The translations under genes and the position numbers were made by a program. This document shows positions 13,391 through 26,415 of a DNA stretch of 64,000 nucleotides, one piece after another. The notes beneath the pieces are model-generated. The model saw only the letters and a list, made by a program, of their open reading frames with translations. It ran no database searches and was not told the origin of the DNA. The stretch lies in NCBI GenBank assembly GCA_013399855.1, contig VXAY01006935.1, positions 1-64,000 on the forward strand, given 5' to 3'. The first letter of the stretch is position 1, and every line of letters starts with the position of its first letter. The stretch comes from Oxyruncus cristatus (lineage: Eukaryota; Chordata; Aves; Passeriformes; Cotingidae).

Positions 13391-13964
13391 GGTCCTGGTT
13401 TCAGTGGGATAGAGTTCATTTTTTTCTCAGTAGCAAGTACAGTTCTGTGTTTTGGATTTAGTACAAGAATAAAGTTCATAACACACTGATGTTTAAGTAG
13501 GGCTTACCCCAAGTCAAGGATATTTCAGTTTCCCATGCTCTGCCAATGAGCAGGTGAACGAGAAGCCAGGAGGGAGCATGGCTTATCTGAACTGGCCAAA
13601 GGGATGTTCCATACCATAGAACATCATGCTCAGGGTATAAACTGGGGTTGTTACCTGGGAGAGGGACCAGCTGTGGCTTTGGGAAGGACTGGGCATCGAT
13701 CAACAGATGGTGAGCAATTGCATTGTGCATCACTTTTCTTTCTTAGGTTTTATCTCTCTCTCACCCTTTCCCTTTCAATTTATCATTAGTAGTATTAGTA
13801 TTATCATTATTATATTTTACCCTGTTTTTATTATTAATCTGTTCTTATCTCAACCTACAAGTTACTTTTTTTCCTGATTCTTCTTCTCATCCACCGGGGA
13901 GGACACACACACTGAGTGAGCAGCTGTGTGGTACTTAGTTGCCAGCTGGGCTTAAACCATGGCA
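13391..13964 (+). mobile_element. Avian ERVL-type LTR, probably solo, PUDP intron 2
   Basis: The block opens GTCCTGGTTTCAGTGGGATA and closes with TTAGTTGCCAGCTGGGCTTAA followed by ACCATGGCA. Both ends, plus internal landmarks (TTCCATACCATAGAACATCA, the ATTATTAT-rich patch near 13785-13825, and CTGTTCTTATCTCAACCTAC), match a very common bird LTR family known to me. The first T of the expected TG is G here. No internal retroviral sequence flanks it. No clear target-site duplication could be seen. Confidence 0.82.
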
Positions 13965-15573
13965 CAGGCTATATTACAGCCATACCACTTAATGTGCAAC
14001 ACATCTGAGGCATGAGTGGTTGAAGACAGAATTTTAGCTATTTCAATATGGCTGAACTGATGGACAAGCCTCAACACATCAGGCTGTGGTCAAAATACAA
14101 ATTTTGTAGAAGAGTCTATACCCATTTCTAATATGGAATGTTCTGGTAACTATCTGAGAGTTTTTCACAGTTACATTTATTTTTAGTTTTGAAAGAATCT
14201 TAAGGAATGGTGGTTTTGATTCAGTGGAGAAAGAAATTAGTCCAAGACAAACACTGACAAAAATGACAGGCCTGCCACTGTACTGGTTTTCTAAATATTT
14301 CTGTAGGAGTACAGATGTTGTTACCTACAAGAGTAATGTAGTAGACTTTCTGTTTCTGCATATGCATTTTTAGCATTTCTGTATTGCAGGGAAGTGCATT
14401 GTCAGAAGAATAAGGAATGACAAGTGTAACAGAAGAAAACCATGCATATGTATATCTACCTATACATGTTTAGGTGTGCTTTTGCATAACATAAACCTAG
14501 AATTTATACAGAGGCAGAAAAACTGAACTCCAAGTTATACAACTGCCAACAGTTACTGTGATCATGTCAGGATTATGAAACTACTGCTATTCTTTCACAA
14601 CAGTCTTCTGGTTTTTGGCTCATCATCATTATCACAAAGCACAGATCCTTAAGGATTGTGTGACTGTGTATACCCTTCAGACATTTTCCATTCCTGGGTT
14701 GTTTTTACAGCAACTGGGATTTAGTTGTTGCAGCTCCTGTTCAGCCAGTGCAGAATGTGATGTGCAAGCTGTTTTACAGTTCAAATACAGTTGACTGTTT
14801 CTTGCAGTCATGAGGAGGTAATTTCATACCTCAGTTTTAGTACCAAATGAAGCCAGTCAGAAAGCATAAAAAAAGATGAAAGGAAAACAGTTCAAATTTC
14901 AGTGGCAACTCCAGTTTATTTTTTTCTTCAACAGTTCCATTCAACTAGCAGTCTAGTGAGCTTAACTATAACCCTTGATTCATGTTGTGCCCTTAACAGA
15001 CCTCCTACCATGCTATCTTTTCTTTTCCTTGCTGTTATTGTTTTAACGCTAGGAAACTCTAGTGAGTCTGTGCTGGGCTCACTGAGCCTGTAACCCCCAG
15101 AGAGCAGTCAATTAGCTGCAAACTCAGAATGATGCTTGCTGTTTGGCTGATTTCAAAGATTTGGCCTTTACATCAATTCCTAAAGGATTGCAACCCAAAC
15201 GTGCTTTTATCAGGAAATCAGGAACACAGCTGACACAGGTTCTAAATTATGTAGAATTTGGTACTTATTTTTCTTCAATGGACATGCATGTGTCAGTATG
15301 TCCAGACTAAAGTGATAGTAATGATTCAGTGAATAGGGAGTCTCTGCCACCAGAAGGATCTCTGGTACTTTTAAGAAAGCAATAAGATGAGAAGACAAAA
15401 TTCTTTATTAATAGTCAATTACCTTCCAAAGGTTAGTAGTTTTCACCTCCAGTTTGTAGCTCAGGGAAAGGATAGCATTCCATTGCAGATAGCATTTTTG
15501 AACAGTGTATCATAACGAAAAAAAGAAGCACGTTGATCTGAGAGTTACGTTTCCATAGTCTCATGAGATTTAG

Positions 15574-15690
15574 GAATAGAATAGAACAGAACAGGACTAT
15601 TTCAGTAGGAAGGGACCTACAACTGCCATCTAGTCCAACTGCCTGACCAATTCAGGACTGACCAAGTTAAAGTATTCATGGCAATTAAAC
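15574..15690 (-). mobile_element. CR1 LINE 3' end fragment, minus strand
   Basis: Begins with AATAGAATAGAACAGAACAG (the reversed CR1 terminal repeat), then AGGAAGGGACCTACAACTGC and CTAGTCCAACTGCCTGACCA, which are the reverse complement of the CR1 3' end. It then fades into unique sequence. Confidence 0.8.
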
Positions 15691-18600
15691 CGAGTAGTGG
15701 ATAACCCCACCTCTGTCACAGTCACCTTCACAGCAGCAATGTTGATTTCATCTGAGGATTGTATGAAAGTGTAGATTATGAATAGCACTGTGTTGATGGG
15801 CTTGCAATTGTTGTAACACACCAGACTACATAAAAAATATTTTTAAATCATTTTATGACTTAAGCCATAGAATTGCTTTTATAAACTCAAAAGACTATCA
15901 TGGCATTGGCTAGAAATCTAATCAACCTGCAAAGCTGTGAGTGATAATGTTAACTTTTCTTTGATTAAAGAATGTGATGGAATCTTGAGAAATTAAGTTT
16001 GGCATTCTTATCACATTCAATGTAGGAACTGTAAATTATTATGAAAAAAAAGACGTCTTTTAATAAAGAAGCTATTTTTATTCTTAAGATTTTCATTTGT
16101 GCCTATGGACATAAATCACCAAGACATGTATTGTAGCAGTTTATGATGGAGACCACTTTCTTGTCTATTTTGAAAAACATTCTTATGCACTACTGGAACA
16201 TATTCATAGAAAAATGTTTGGTTAGAGACATACTAGAAAAGAATAGAAGAGCTTTATAGTGTCTCCTTGTTTGTCTGGAAACATTTCAAAAGAAATAGGT
16301 CTCAATGTGGAGATAGAGGAGTGATATATGCTAAGAACAGTGTTCTGTTCAGTGATAGACAAATACAAGAAGAGGGATGGTACAAAAATTTGAAATGATA
16401 CAAAGTATAGCAAAAATGTATGTGTTGTTCACTGTTCTGAAGTATTCTGTGTGACACAGAGACCATGTTTGTAAAAAGCTAAAAGGCAAATAAAAATTTA
16501 CTTTGGTTTTCATCAATTTGAACTAGCTTTGAGGAGTTTTGTCTTGTTAATTTTCACTTCCTAGTGAATAATGCCATTTGATTAAAAAATGTGATAACTT
16601 TAAAAAAATCATGTAGAAAACAGTGTTGTAGTGGCATGTAAGTAATTAGATAGGGACTTTCATTAGATCATTTTAGTGTAGCATTATTTGGTTTCCTGAA
16701 CTCTTACTGTATATGTTTGTATTAACCAATGAGAAGGAAAAAAGTAACAGCCCAAGGGTTTTGTTGCTCGGTATAAGTCTTATTTTTAGTTTGTCAGTTA
16801 ATCCAATGTATTAGTCACCATGATTTCAGCTGAATCTAAAAAGTGCAAACACCACATTTGGAGTCTAATGGAGGAATAATACTTCCTCTAAAAAAAAAAA
16901 AAATTATGTGTGATTTTCTATAATTTTCAGAACAAAAAACTGTTCTCTTTCTTTCAAATGCATCTCTGGTCTCAGAAGAAATAAATCCTTTCTATTGGTG
17001 TAATTTGTTTTTCTTTTCTCGAAGTTGATAACTTCATTGACATTTGTGATTAATTGGGTGTTAAAGATGCTGGCATTTAAAGTTGATCCTTTTTCATTGC
17101 AGCTGCTGTAACAAAATTGAACTTACAATTCTTTTCACCTATTTTTCTTTCCAATAGTTACCAGTGTTGAACTATTGCATTTAGCATATACTGAGCTTCT
17201 GTGTCTGTTCTGAAACTTCATCTTTAAAGACATAGCATAAAGAAACAGTATTTACTGTTTTGGTTATCTGAAAAGAAGAGTACATTTGAAAATAAAGCAT
17301 AGCAATGTGGAGTACTCCTGATTTTTTTATAATTACTTGAAGAATTCATATACTGCGTAAGATAGTTATTGCCTGTGTGCCACATTAGGAGTGTATGCTT
17401 AATGCTGGAAGAATAGAGATCCTTATTTCTTTTGATCTTTTTTTATTTTTTGTTCATGCTGTATGTGCCTAAGCTTTCAGGGTGAAAGGTGGTCCCAGGA
17501 AGTCTTAACAGAGGGGTCCCTCTGTGATGGATGGGCCCTGATGTAGCAACAAGTAAGTTAGAAGTTATCAAGATCACAGGAATTTTCAGCATACTTCTTT
17601 ATGGTCTTTGAGTTCTTATTTGGTTGGTTTGATTGTCATTTGATTGAAAAATCTTTGTAGCTACAGAGGGTGTAATAACACAGGATATACCAGGGAAGTT
17701 TCTTACAGATCTTTAAAGCAGTTCCTCAATTCCCCTTCTGTTGATGTTTTCTTTTAAAAAAGCACTATAAATATACTGAGGAAGATATTATCTTCCTTAT
17801 CTTCCTAATAAAGAATTATGTACTGGATTGGTAGAATAATTGTGTGCTGGCTAAGTGTCTAGAGCTATACTGGTGGTAGTTGCTGCAAACAAAAATGGAT
17901 TTTCTTGATCTATAGCGTTTACAAAGAGGAAAGCAAACCTGGAATCAAGATTTTTTCATGTGCTTTGAATTTGTCAAGTTATGCTAGCTACTCTTCCAAA
18001 TGCGATTTAATTTTTTTCTGTGCAGCTGATTTGCCTCTTGCTTTTCTTCTAATCTATCTTGCTCTATTTATATGAATAATTTATATTATATGAATAATCA
18101 TTTTTTAAATGGCATATTCTTATTAAAGTGCATTTTTTGAATAATGTAAATATTTGCTTTCTGGAGGTATTAAGGACAACTTCATTTTAGTTCCCTTGTT
18201 GTGAGGGAAGCCAAAAAGAGAAATCAAACACATGCCCATACACATTTACACACTAAAATCATAATGTGCTGGGGGAATATAAGAGAGAACCCTGAAGAAA
18301 TAACCTTTCTGCAACAGTGCTTTTCTGTTGCTGGCTACCTCCAATGGAAATATAGGATGAACGTACCCTGTGAGAGAGATGAATTGAAGCTGTGAGGCAG
18401 TGGGACTGAAGAAAATTAGCTATTTGAAAAGAGCACAACTTTAACTATATCATAGCAAGGGCATAGGAGATAGGAAAAGACTTCTGCTTAATCTTTGGAC
18501 TTCTTAATATTACTACACATGTGACATGCTAGCCTTGCTAAACATTGCAGCTTATTTAGAATAAGTTCCTTAGAATGAATGCATTTTATTTGAAAGAAGA

Positions 18601-20402
18601 GATGCTTAGGTTACTGCTTTACATTAAGGCATCTTAGTACTTCATTAATTTAATATAGACTTACTACATGTTTCAGAATGAAGACTTAAACTATCTGGAA
18701 TAAAAAGTCAAGTTGTATTTAACATCATATTTTGGTGAGAGGATATTATAGCATCATTTGATAAAAATGCGCTTGCTTAGTATAACCCTTTAAGGAAGCA
18801 TAGGAAGGCTTTCGAATGGATGATGCATTGCTATTACATGAGGAGTAACACTTGTTATTTCTGTCCAACTCAAAATCTAACATCACAGAACTGCATGTAT
18901 TTAAAGTCATCAAATAGGAACATGTAGCTGGAAATGTCAGTTATTAATTGTTTGATTAGATTCTGGAGAATAGATGAGAAATCTGCAGAGCCATACCTAC
19001 AAGTCCGAGTTCCAGGTAGGTGGATTAGTTAATGCACCTATTTACTAATCTGCATGCTTTATTATCAGTAGTACTTACAACTTCTCCAGGTTGGCTATAT
19101 GACTGTACTTGGGGAAAATGTGTGGCAGATTAGGTGGTTCTTTATATAATTGAAAGGCTAAATCACATGGGAAGTGCAAATCAGAGATGCTGGTGTGGCG
19201 AAGGAAAGAACTAAATGGATATGAGGAGCAGGAATGGTTGGAGGGAGTGGGGACCATACATAACTATGACAGTGAATCAGAAGGAAGGGACTTAAGATTA
19301 TATCAGTATTACCAGACATGAAAAATATGATAAGAACCCATGCAGTTGGAAGATGAAAACAGAATTGTGCTTAACGTGTTTCAAAGAGCCAAAAGTCAAC
19401 TGGAGTCTACTTGAACCTAAACTGCCTGAAACTAATATCCTGTGTCCAACAGAGTGGGAATTAATGCCAGGAAGCAGAGCTGAAATAATTTTACAGATAT
19501 AGAGGGATTTTCTCTTGTGGGTTGATGAAGACCAGACATCCAATCTTGTTCTTCATTACCTAATGCTAATTGTTTTTTTCTGGGAGAGGTATTCAGCATT
19601 TAGAATGCTGCAGCACAGGAGCATTAAAACTCCTTCAAAGAAAACTCAAAACTTGCAGCGAATAATGGCTTGTGTTTCCCTCTTACACAGACTGCTGTGC
19701 TTTCAGTGTTCCTGCATTAACCTTCCCTAGAAGACTGGATCAGATTGAAGTTTCTACCCATTAGGCTTGAGGTGTTCATTACTCTGGGTTCACAGCATCA
19801 ATAGATAAAGCTCTGGTATTAACAACTGTGACTGACAGCTGCTCTCCTCTGCCTAGTGTTACTTGCTTTAATAATTGCGAAAGAGAGAAACTGAGCTCCC
19901 TTAGGGTCTGGTTTGAGCCAGTTGGATACCTGCTTCAGAAATTAAAACCATGCCAGCCAGTGAGAAGAGTATATTTTTTTGATTCTTTTTTCAGGGGCAT
20001 AACTGTATATGAAAGAAACTGTTCTCCCAAGCTCTCAGAGTTTGAAATAATAAACTTACATAATGTGGGGAGATTGCTTAATGAATTTCTAGTGGGTGTC
20101 ATCATATAATGATGACCCCATCATTTTAATGAAACCCATTTTTTTAAATATTTTGAGAAAAGCATCATTTTGATAAAAGAACAAGTATATGTATACCTTG
20201 AGGAATGTTCCATGATTTTTGTCTGGAGAGGGAACGTTTCAGATATAGCAAGAATTTTATTTCACACTGATTGAAATTGTATTCAGTAAGACAGCATTGT
20301 TGAAATATTGCTAAATAGTTTGTAATTAGGTATAAATATTAATACGTATACCAACATATATGCATATATATAAAAACTAAAATGTGTATATTTGTCTTGC
20401 AG

Positions 20403-20632
20403 GTGTTGATAAGCTGATCCGTCATTTACACAAACACAACATACCCATAGCTGTTGCCACCAGCTCGGGTGAAGTCTCGTTTCAGCTGAAAACAACCAGA
20501 CACAAAGACTTTTTTGGTCTTTTTCATCATATTGTGTTGGGAGATGACCCTGAGGTGAAGTGTGGCAAGCCACACCCAGATCCATTTCTAGTTTGTGCAA
20601 AGAGATTTCACCCTCCTGCACCTCCAGAGAAG
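20403..20632 (+). CDS. PUDP: PUDP exon 3 (internal coding exon), HAD phosphatase core
   Basis: This exon encodes the end of the cap and much of the Rossmann-like core. Seen: acceptor TTGTCTTGCAG at 20392-20402, then two bases completing the split Gly codon and 76 whole codons, ending in Lys immediately before a GTAAGA donor (phase 0). HAD motif II is the Thr/Ser of AVATSSG (about residues 111-117), and motif III is the Lys of CGKPHPDPF (about residue 149). VLGDDPEV also matches PUDP. Compared with the human protein I recall, KPDPD reads KPHPD here; the changed position is variable in the wider HAD family, so activity need not be lost. It is separated from exon 2 by a 9.5 kb intron. The frame downstream of 20632 is intronic read-through. 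Identification is very secure. Confidence 0.96.
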
Positions 20633-22465
20633 GTAAGAAGGGGAGGGGACAAATTCAATTTAGGAATATTCTCTTTGGGCTACATTTGGATTTTTTTAAA
20701 ATGTGATAAATACTTAGATTAAATTTAATATAAACATTATAAAAATCAGCAATTTCTGTTTTCAAAGATGTTTGTGCTGTTGAAGGAAGAGATTTTCCCC
20801 CCACTATATCGAGTGTTTGTAATGCAGATTACTCTGATTTAATACACAGTAGGATGCAGTAATAGCAAAGTGTAATAATTTTCTGCTGTATAAATAAATC
20901 TGCAATCTTCACTATTCAAAGTTTGGAAACAGTTGTTTAAACATAGTTCAGTTTATTTTTCGTACATTCATAGCTGATTTACCTCTTAAGTGTTGAAACA
21001 TTAAAAATGGTTCTTTGTGAAGAGGGCGTATTTTTTTCCTAAGCCACATCTTTCCTCTTGCAGTCTAAATCTCTGAGATCATAGTTCTTGTTTCCGATTT
21101 AAAACTATCAGTTTGAGCAATCTTTCTCAAATAGTATGTATGTTTATTTTTTCTCTCTTATATATAACTTTCCAAACTTTATTCTGAAATGGAAATCTGC
21201 AGGGAAAATATTTGAAAGATAAACTGAGAGTTGTTAAATTAATGTCTTCACTTTTAAATTAAATTGCCTTTATCCTTAGAATATTTTTCTCACTTCTTCT
21301 CTGTCCCGAGTGGAACATAAGTTCTGAAGTTTCAGTTTCATTACTGCAGAAAAACGCATGACATGCTAATTTTAAGGAACAGGTTTAGGTAGATTAGACT
21401 GTGATTACTGTTCTCTCAGCAGGATTATTGAGGAAAAAATGGCTACACAAATAAATATGGAATGATTAACTGATTCCTCAGCCTTTCATACTTCAAATTC
21501 TCACTCAGAGTCTAAATGGTATTTTCATGGTGTGAGAATACAAAGTGACATAATTTTGATGCAGTGTGGTTTATTGTTGAAGAGTGTTTATCAAACTGGG
21601 TTTGGGTTTTGGTTTGGGGTTTTTTTTTGTTGTTGTTTTTGTAGTGGGTTTTTTGTTTCTGTTGCAAGTTCTCTTGACATTCTGTGTGTGTGCATCAACT
21701 TCATTTGTGAGCTTGCATGTTCAGAAAAGATACACCAAATGTACATAAACGTGTTCATGCTCATGGCATTGTGAGGGCATGGTAGACACTTGCACCGAAT
21801 AAGTGTTAGTAGGCCTTGTATATATGGCTTGTTCCAGATGTTGAAATCCTAGCAGCAAGGCTGTAAATCTCACCTTAGAGTCAAGGAGTTATGAATTCTG
21901 AACGTTTTAATATTCAGTTCAGAGCAAATGTTGGGAAGCAGCCCACGGTTTTGGAGGGAGGAAGAGAGGAGTTCAACACAAGCTTAAACCACAGCTTACT
22001 ATTGTTTTCATATAAAAATGTTCTTCCTTGCTTAACCCTATGTGTAGGGAGCAAAAAAATCAGGGTATGTTCCTGTCATGTTGTATAGTATGGTTTTTTT
22101 GGGGAAACAGGATGAGGTGCATAGCAAATACTTTCTAATTGGATGGAAGTATAGCTGTAAGCTATTCTGTAATTCTCAAAGTAAAAGACCAGAAAGTATT
22201 GATAATTTATGTTATCAATAACTGTTATTATATCTCCAGAAATAAGAAAACTGAATGTCAGCTGTGTTAATGGCAAATTAAACTATAATTTCATGTGAGA
22301 AGCAAAAGGACAGCTTTCCCAAAACTCTTAGTTTATGTGGCTCTATTTCAGAAAAGTCATAATGTGGTAATAATTAAAAAGGATAAAACCATTAAAAAAA
22401 AGCCCAAAAGCAAGCAACAAAACCAGTGACGCTGTTGTAGATAATTTTTTGTTCCCTTAGTTATG

Positions 22466-22521
22466 TTAGCAATGAAAAAAATATTTGAAGATATTAGCAA
22501 TGAAAAAAATATTTGAAGATA
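22466..22521. repeat. Perfect 28 bp tandem duplication
   Basis: TTAGCAATGAAAAAAATATT followed by TGAAGATA occurs at 22466-22493 and again at 22494-22521 without change. Confidence 0.92.
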
Positions 22522-23365
22522 ATAGTAGCATCTATATTACACTTAATATTTTTAAAGGTATTTTGGACAAAATTACAGATTGTATTTTTAATTTTGTTAA
22601 CCTTTTTTTGAACAAGAACATAAATGTTTGAATCCATGTTTTTCCTCTAAATGAAGTTTACAGCATCAGCATTCCCTTAGTGCAGATTAAATTCAACTGA
22701 ACTTTTGTTACATCTACAAAAATCACAAATGTCGAAGTGTGGGAATTTAAGCACAAGCACAGAACTCTCAAGGGGAAGAAAAGTATTTAAAGTGATATAT
22801 AAATGGATATGACATCTGCCTTACTGTCACTGAAGGGTGTCATAATTGTCCATCTGGGAATTTCTTAAATGCTGACCTTTTGGTTTGCAGTCTTTGGTTA
22901 ACTAGGAACTTAATATGCATAATGATGAAACCACAGCACAGGAATTTCGAACAAGATACACCCTGCAAATTCAGCCTAGGTTTTTTGCTATCTTGTGATA
23001 CCTGAAGCATCATATGAACTTCCAAAACTAGCAACAATGCACTGTCACTAAGTAATTAATTAAATCAGTCAGGTAATCAAAATATGATCTGGAAATTAAA
23101 TACTAGAAAACTTACATTTTTCTAAAATTTAAATTTTAAAACATATACTCAAATTTCTGCTCTCAAATGCACAGATGCAGCTTGTATGAAAACCATCTGT
23201 AGCTGTACATATGTAGAAACAATGTGTTCTTGAATATTATAGAAATTTCAGGCCAGAAGGTTCAAAACACTGTGTTCTTTGTCATACATTTTATTTAGAC
23301 AATTAAATAATACTTTTCATAGTATTATTTCTGTTTGGATTTTGGTGAGGGAACACCTAAACAAA

Positions 23366-24302
23366 CTGGACATGAGTTAGTCCAGGGACCCTGATGGGAT
23401 TACACCCTCTAGTGCTGAGGGAGGTGGCAGATGTCATTGCAAGACCACTTTACATACTCGTTGATCAATCATGGCCACTGGGAGAAGTGCTCAAAGACTG
23501 GAGAAAGCAAATGTCACTCCTGTCTTCAAGCCACGGAACTACAGGCTGCTCAGCCTCACCTCGATCCCTGGAAAATCGTGATGGAACACGATCCTGAAAA
23601 CTGTTTCCAGGCACAGGAAAGACAAACAAACCATCAGGAGCAGTCAGCCTGGCTACGCCAAGGGAAAGTCATGCTTAACAAACTTTAACAACTTTGATGA
23701 AGTGACTGGCCTGGTGGACGAGGTGGGAGCAGTGGCTGTTGTCTCTCTGCACTACAGTAGTGCCTGTGACACTCTCATACATATGATCCTTGTAGAGAAG
23801 CTACAGGATCAGCAGTGGCTGATCAGACAGTGGATCAGCAGACAGTGCCGTGGTTTGAAAACTGGCTGAATGGCCAGGCCCAGAGGGTTGTGATCAGTGC
23901 CACAAGTCTAGCTGGGTGCCAGTGAGTAGTGGTCAATAGTGGGTACAGCCGTGTTTAACATTTTTAGTGATGTTGTTGAAATGAAGGAAGAGAATGCTCA
24001 GGGGGATCTTATTAATGTGTAGAAATACCTGAAGAGAAACAGTAAAGAAGAAGGAGCCAGGCTCTTTTCAGTGGTGCCCAGTGACAAAACCAGAGGTGGT
24101 GGGCACAGACATGCACAGGAGACTGAGGACTTGGAAAACACTTTTTTTACTGTGAGGGTGGTCAAGCACTTGCAGAGGTGGCCTAGAGGGGTTTTGGAGT
24201 CTCCATCCTTGGAGATACTCAAAATTCATCTGGACACAACCCACAGACTAGATGAGCTCTGGAGGTCCCTTCTAATCTCACTTATCCTGTGACTCAGTGA
24301 TT
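23366..24302 (+). pseudogene. Degenerate CR1 LINE with reverse-transcriptase remnant
   Basis: The plus-strand frames at 23394-23600 read LHPLVLREVADVIARPLYIL and SWPLGEVLKDWRKQ, the conserved CR1 ORF2 reverse-transcriptase region, followed in other frames by remnants of the next blocks (NWLNGRAQRVVISGT-like sequence near 23850-23910). An internal deletion then joins to the 3' UTR at about 23990 (TCAGTGGTGCCCAGTGACAA, GGAGATACTCAAAATTCATC, and a TGTGACTCAGTGATT end). Frameshifts and stops make it non-functional. Confidence 0.88.
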
Positions 24303-24499
24303 AACTTCACAGATTTGATCGGGGGAAAAAAAAAAGGAAACATAAGTACTTTTGCTAAATAGTATTTTTCTGTTCCGCTTTAATTTATAGGGCTCACATT
24401 ATTAAAAATCATGATTTTGGAATGTATAAATATTAGAATATTAATTTTTGCTTTAAAAGAATTCATACTACCTTGGTGATTTGTGTGTATTTTTATATT

Positions 24500-24530
24500 A
24501 TATGTGTATATATATATATATATATAAATT
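24500..24530. repeat. TA dinucleotide microsatellite
   Basis: TATATGTG followed by an uninterrupted TA run of about ten units. Confidence 0.9.
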
Positions 24531-25296
24531 TTCTCTGCTATCTTGAAGTTTTAATTCATAATAACGAAAATGATATGTTAATAAATTTAATTTAAATATG
24601 GCTCTAACTCAGAGGCCTTCAGTCATTCCCATGCCAACATTTATACATACTTCCAATACACTTCTGTCATCAAAACCACATAGACTAATTATCTTCCTAT
24701 TTAAGGATGTTGCGGTCTAGGGCCTTTCTTTCCAGTATTTTGGTTGATTTGCCTATAGCTTTTCTGTAAAATAAAGGACCTTAATAGTAGTTTAAAAGCA
24801 AATAAATCCATTTACATCCACTGCTTAAAAAGAGGAATAGATTGTATTAATACAAATGGTCATAACTCTCTTATGAAGAATCAGTCTATTCTATTTTAAA
24901 AGTTCCAAGTGATGTAAATGATTGCCTTAATTTAAAACACTATTTCTTTGCAGCTTCTTCCATTTCTAATTAATTAATTGATCCCATAGTTACAAATAAT
25001 CTCTGTACCAAATCTAGTGAGAGCTCATTAAAATTTTTTCAAACTGATTAAATGGCATTAGGATTTATGAGTCTCAGTGGACTTTTTATGTCATGGAACA
25101 AAGAAGTTCAAAGAGAAATTTCTGTGACTTTTTTGCTACAGAAGATGTAGCGAAAGAGCAATAGATTCAGAATGGTATGACATTCAAATATTTTGTAATT
25201 TTATTCTATATTGTACAAATAAAACAGAGGATGAAGAAGGTTGATTTAGCACTTACTGTGACCATCATTTCTGTGATTTTTTTGTAAAAATGATGC

Positions 25297-25342
25297 CTTT
25301 TTTTTTTGTTTGTTTTGTTTTTTGTTTTGTTTTTTTTTTGTT
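25297..25342. repeat. T/G homopolymer-rich low-complexity tract
   Basis: Runs of T broken by single G, e.g. TTTGTTTGTTTTGTTTTTTG. Similar T/G-rich tracts occur near 21606-21660, 36040-36080, 40480-40520 and 62890-62945. Confidence 0.85.
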
Positions 25343-25999
25343 ATTGTCCCCTTCTCTTTTTTTATCTTTTTCTCCCCCCATTTGACTTCACCCTTTTTGG
25401 TGTATACAGGTAGTGCATATATTTTACTTACTGTGGTTTTCAGGTAAGCAGCTTTTTTATCAGTGATGTTTCTTATTGCTTATATATACCTGGAAGTTTA
25501 ATTTATTAGGAGTACTTCATGTAAAGTACAGAAATTACAGACATGAACAGCCTTTCTAGGTGGTGCAACAAGCTGTAAATTGGAATGCCTGCTGTTTGAA
25601 ATCATGTATTTTAGTCATCATAAATCTGCCCTTTTCCATTTTATAAATTAATTGACTTAAAATCTGTCATGAATGTTTGCAATTCACAGATTTGTTATTT
25701 TAGAAATAACAAAAGCATCAAATGCAAAAGCACGTGGACATTTTTTGGCTTAGTTCAAATCTACATCAATGACTGTTTCTTCTGGTTTGGCTCCAGTCTG
25801 TCCTTGTCATAGGCCTATGTTACCAACTTTTCCTCATCTCACCTTCTAATTAGCTGTTCATGGTATAAACTGTTCTGATTTAGCCAAGCTATACCGTCTT
25901 ATGTCCTTGAACTTTCAGTTCTTACTTGTTATTTTAGCATATTGCTAGATACTTGTTTTTTCCAGGTATAGCCTGGTATCGTAATGGTGAGAGTAGGCC

Positions 26000-26415
26000 T
26001 GACTTAAAGTGTTAGGTTGCGTTCAGGAGGACAGATGACAAAGAGTTTGTAGTCGATCACTGTTGTTCTGTTGGTGCCAGCTCCAAGTGTAGCCATATAC
26101 TTAGTACACTGAATAAAGGTCTGGGTTGTTTGAGTGTTTCTGGTTTGTGTGTTTTCTTGTTGCATAATTTCCTCACTGCTTGCAGAGAATGCCCCTTTGG
26201 AGGCCCCCTTCCGCAAGGTTGTGCTCCCCCAGTGTTCCTGTTAGTTTTGCATCCTGTGCTGTGCAGTGACCAGCTTCTGGAGGGAGCAAAGAAGTCTCTC
26301 CCTTGGCAGAACTGTGTTGTCGTGGGGATGATGCTTCCTGGGAGGTGGTGGGACTGCTGAGGAACTGGTTCAGTGCTACGAGACATTGAAACCACTGCTC
26401 CTGAGTGCACACAAG
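26000..26415. other. GC-rich block with AATAAA, possible LTR fragment
   Basis: Distinct from surrounding AT-rich sequence. It contains AATAAAGG at about 26112 followed by T/G-rich sequence, then a GC-rich portion with overlapping minus-strand frames of 117 and 79 aa that match nothing I know. A polyadenylation signal followed by a GT-rich tract is compatible with an LTR R/U5 junction, but termini were not found. Confidence 0.25.

Larger units (their letters stand above)
10896..20402 (+). other. PUDP: PUDP intron 2 (9.5 kb)
   Basis: GT-AG intron between phase 1 exons. It holds one ERVL-type LTR (13.39-13.96 kb) and a minus-strand CR1 scrap (15.57-15.69 kb). The stretches 10900-13390, 13965-15570 and 15690-20400 are AT-rich with no recognisable gene; the short open frames in them show no domain or biased codon pattern that I can identify. 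Confidence 0.85.

Noticed and set aside
13476..13789. Opposing 85 aa and 61 aa frames
   Set aside because: Both are within the ERVL-type LTR at 13391-13964.
23394..23688. Reverse-transcriptase-like peptide as a possible live LINE gene
   Set aside because: Only short fragments in shifting frames remain, and the element is deleted before its 3' UTR; it is a dead CR1 copy.
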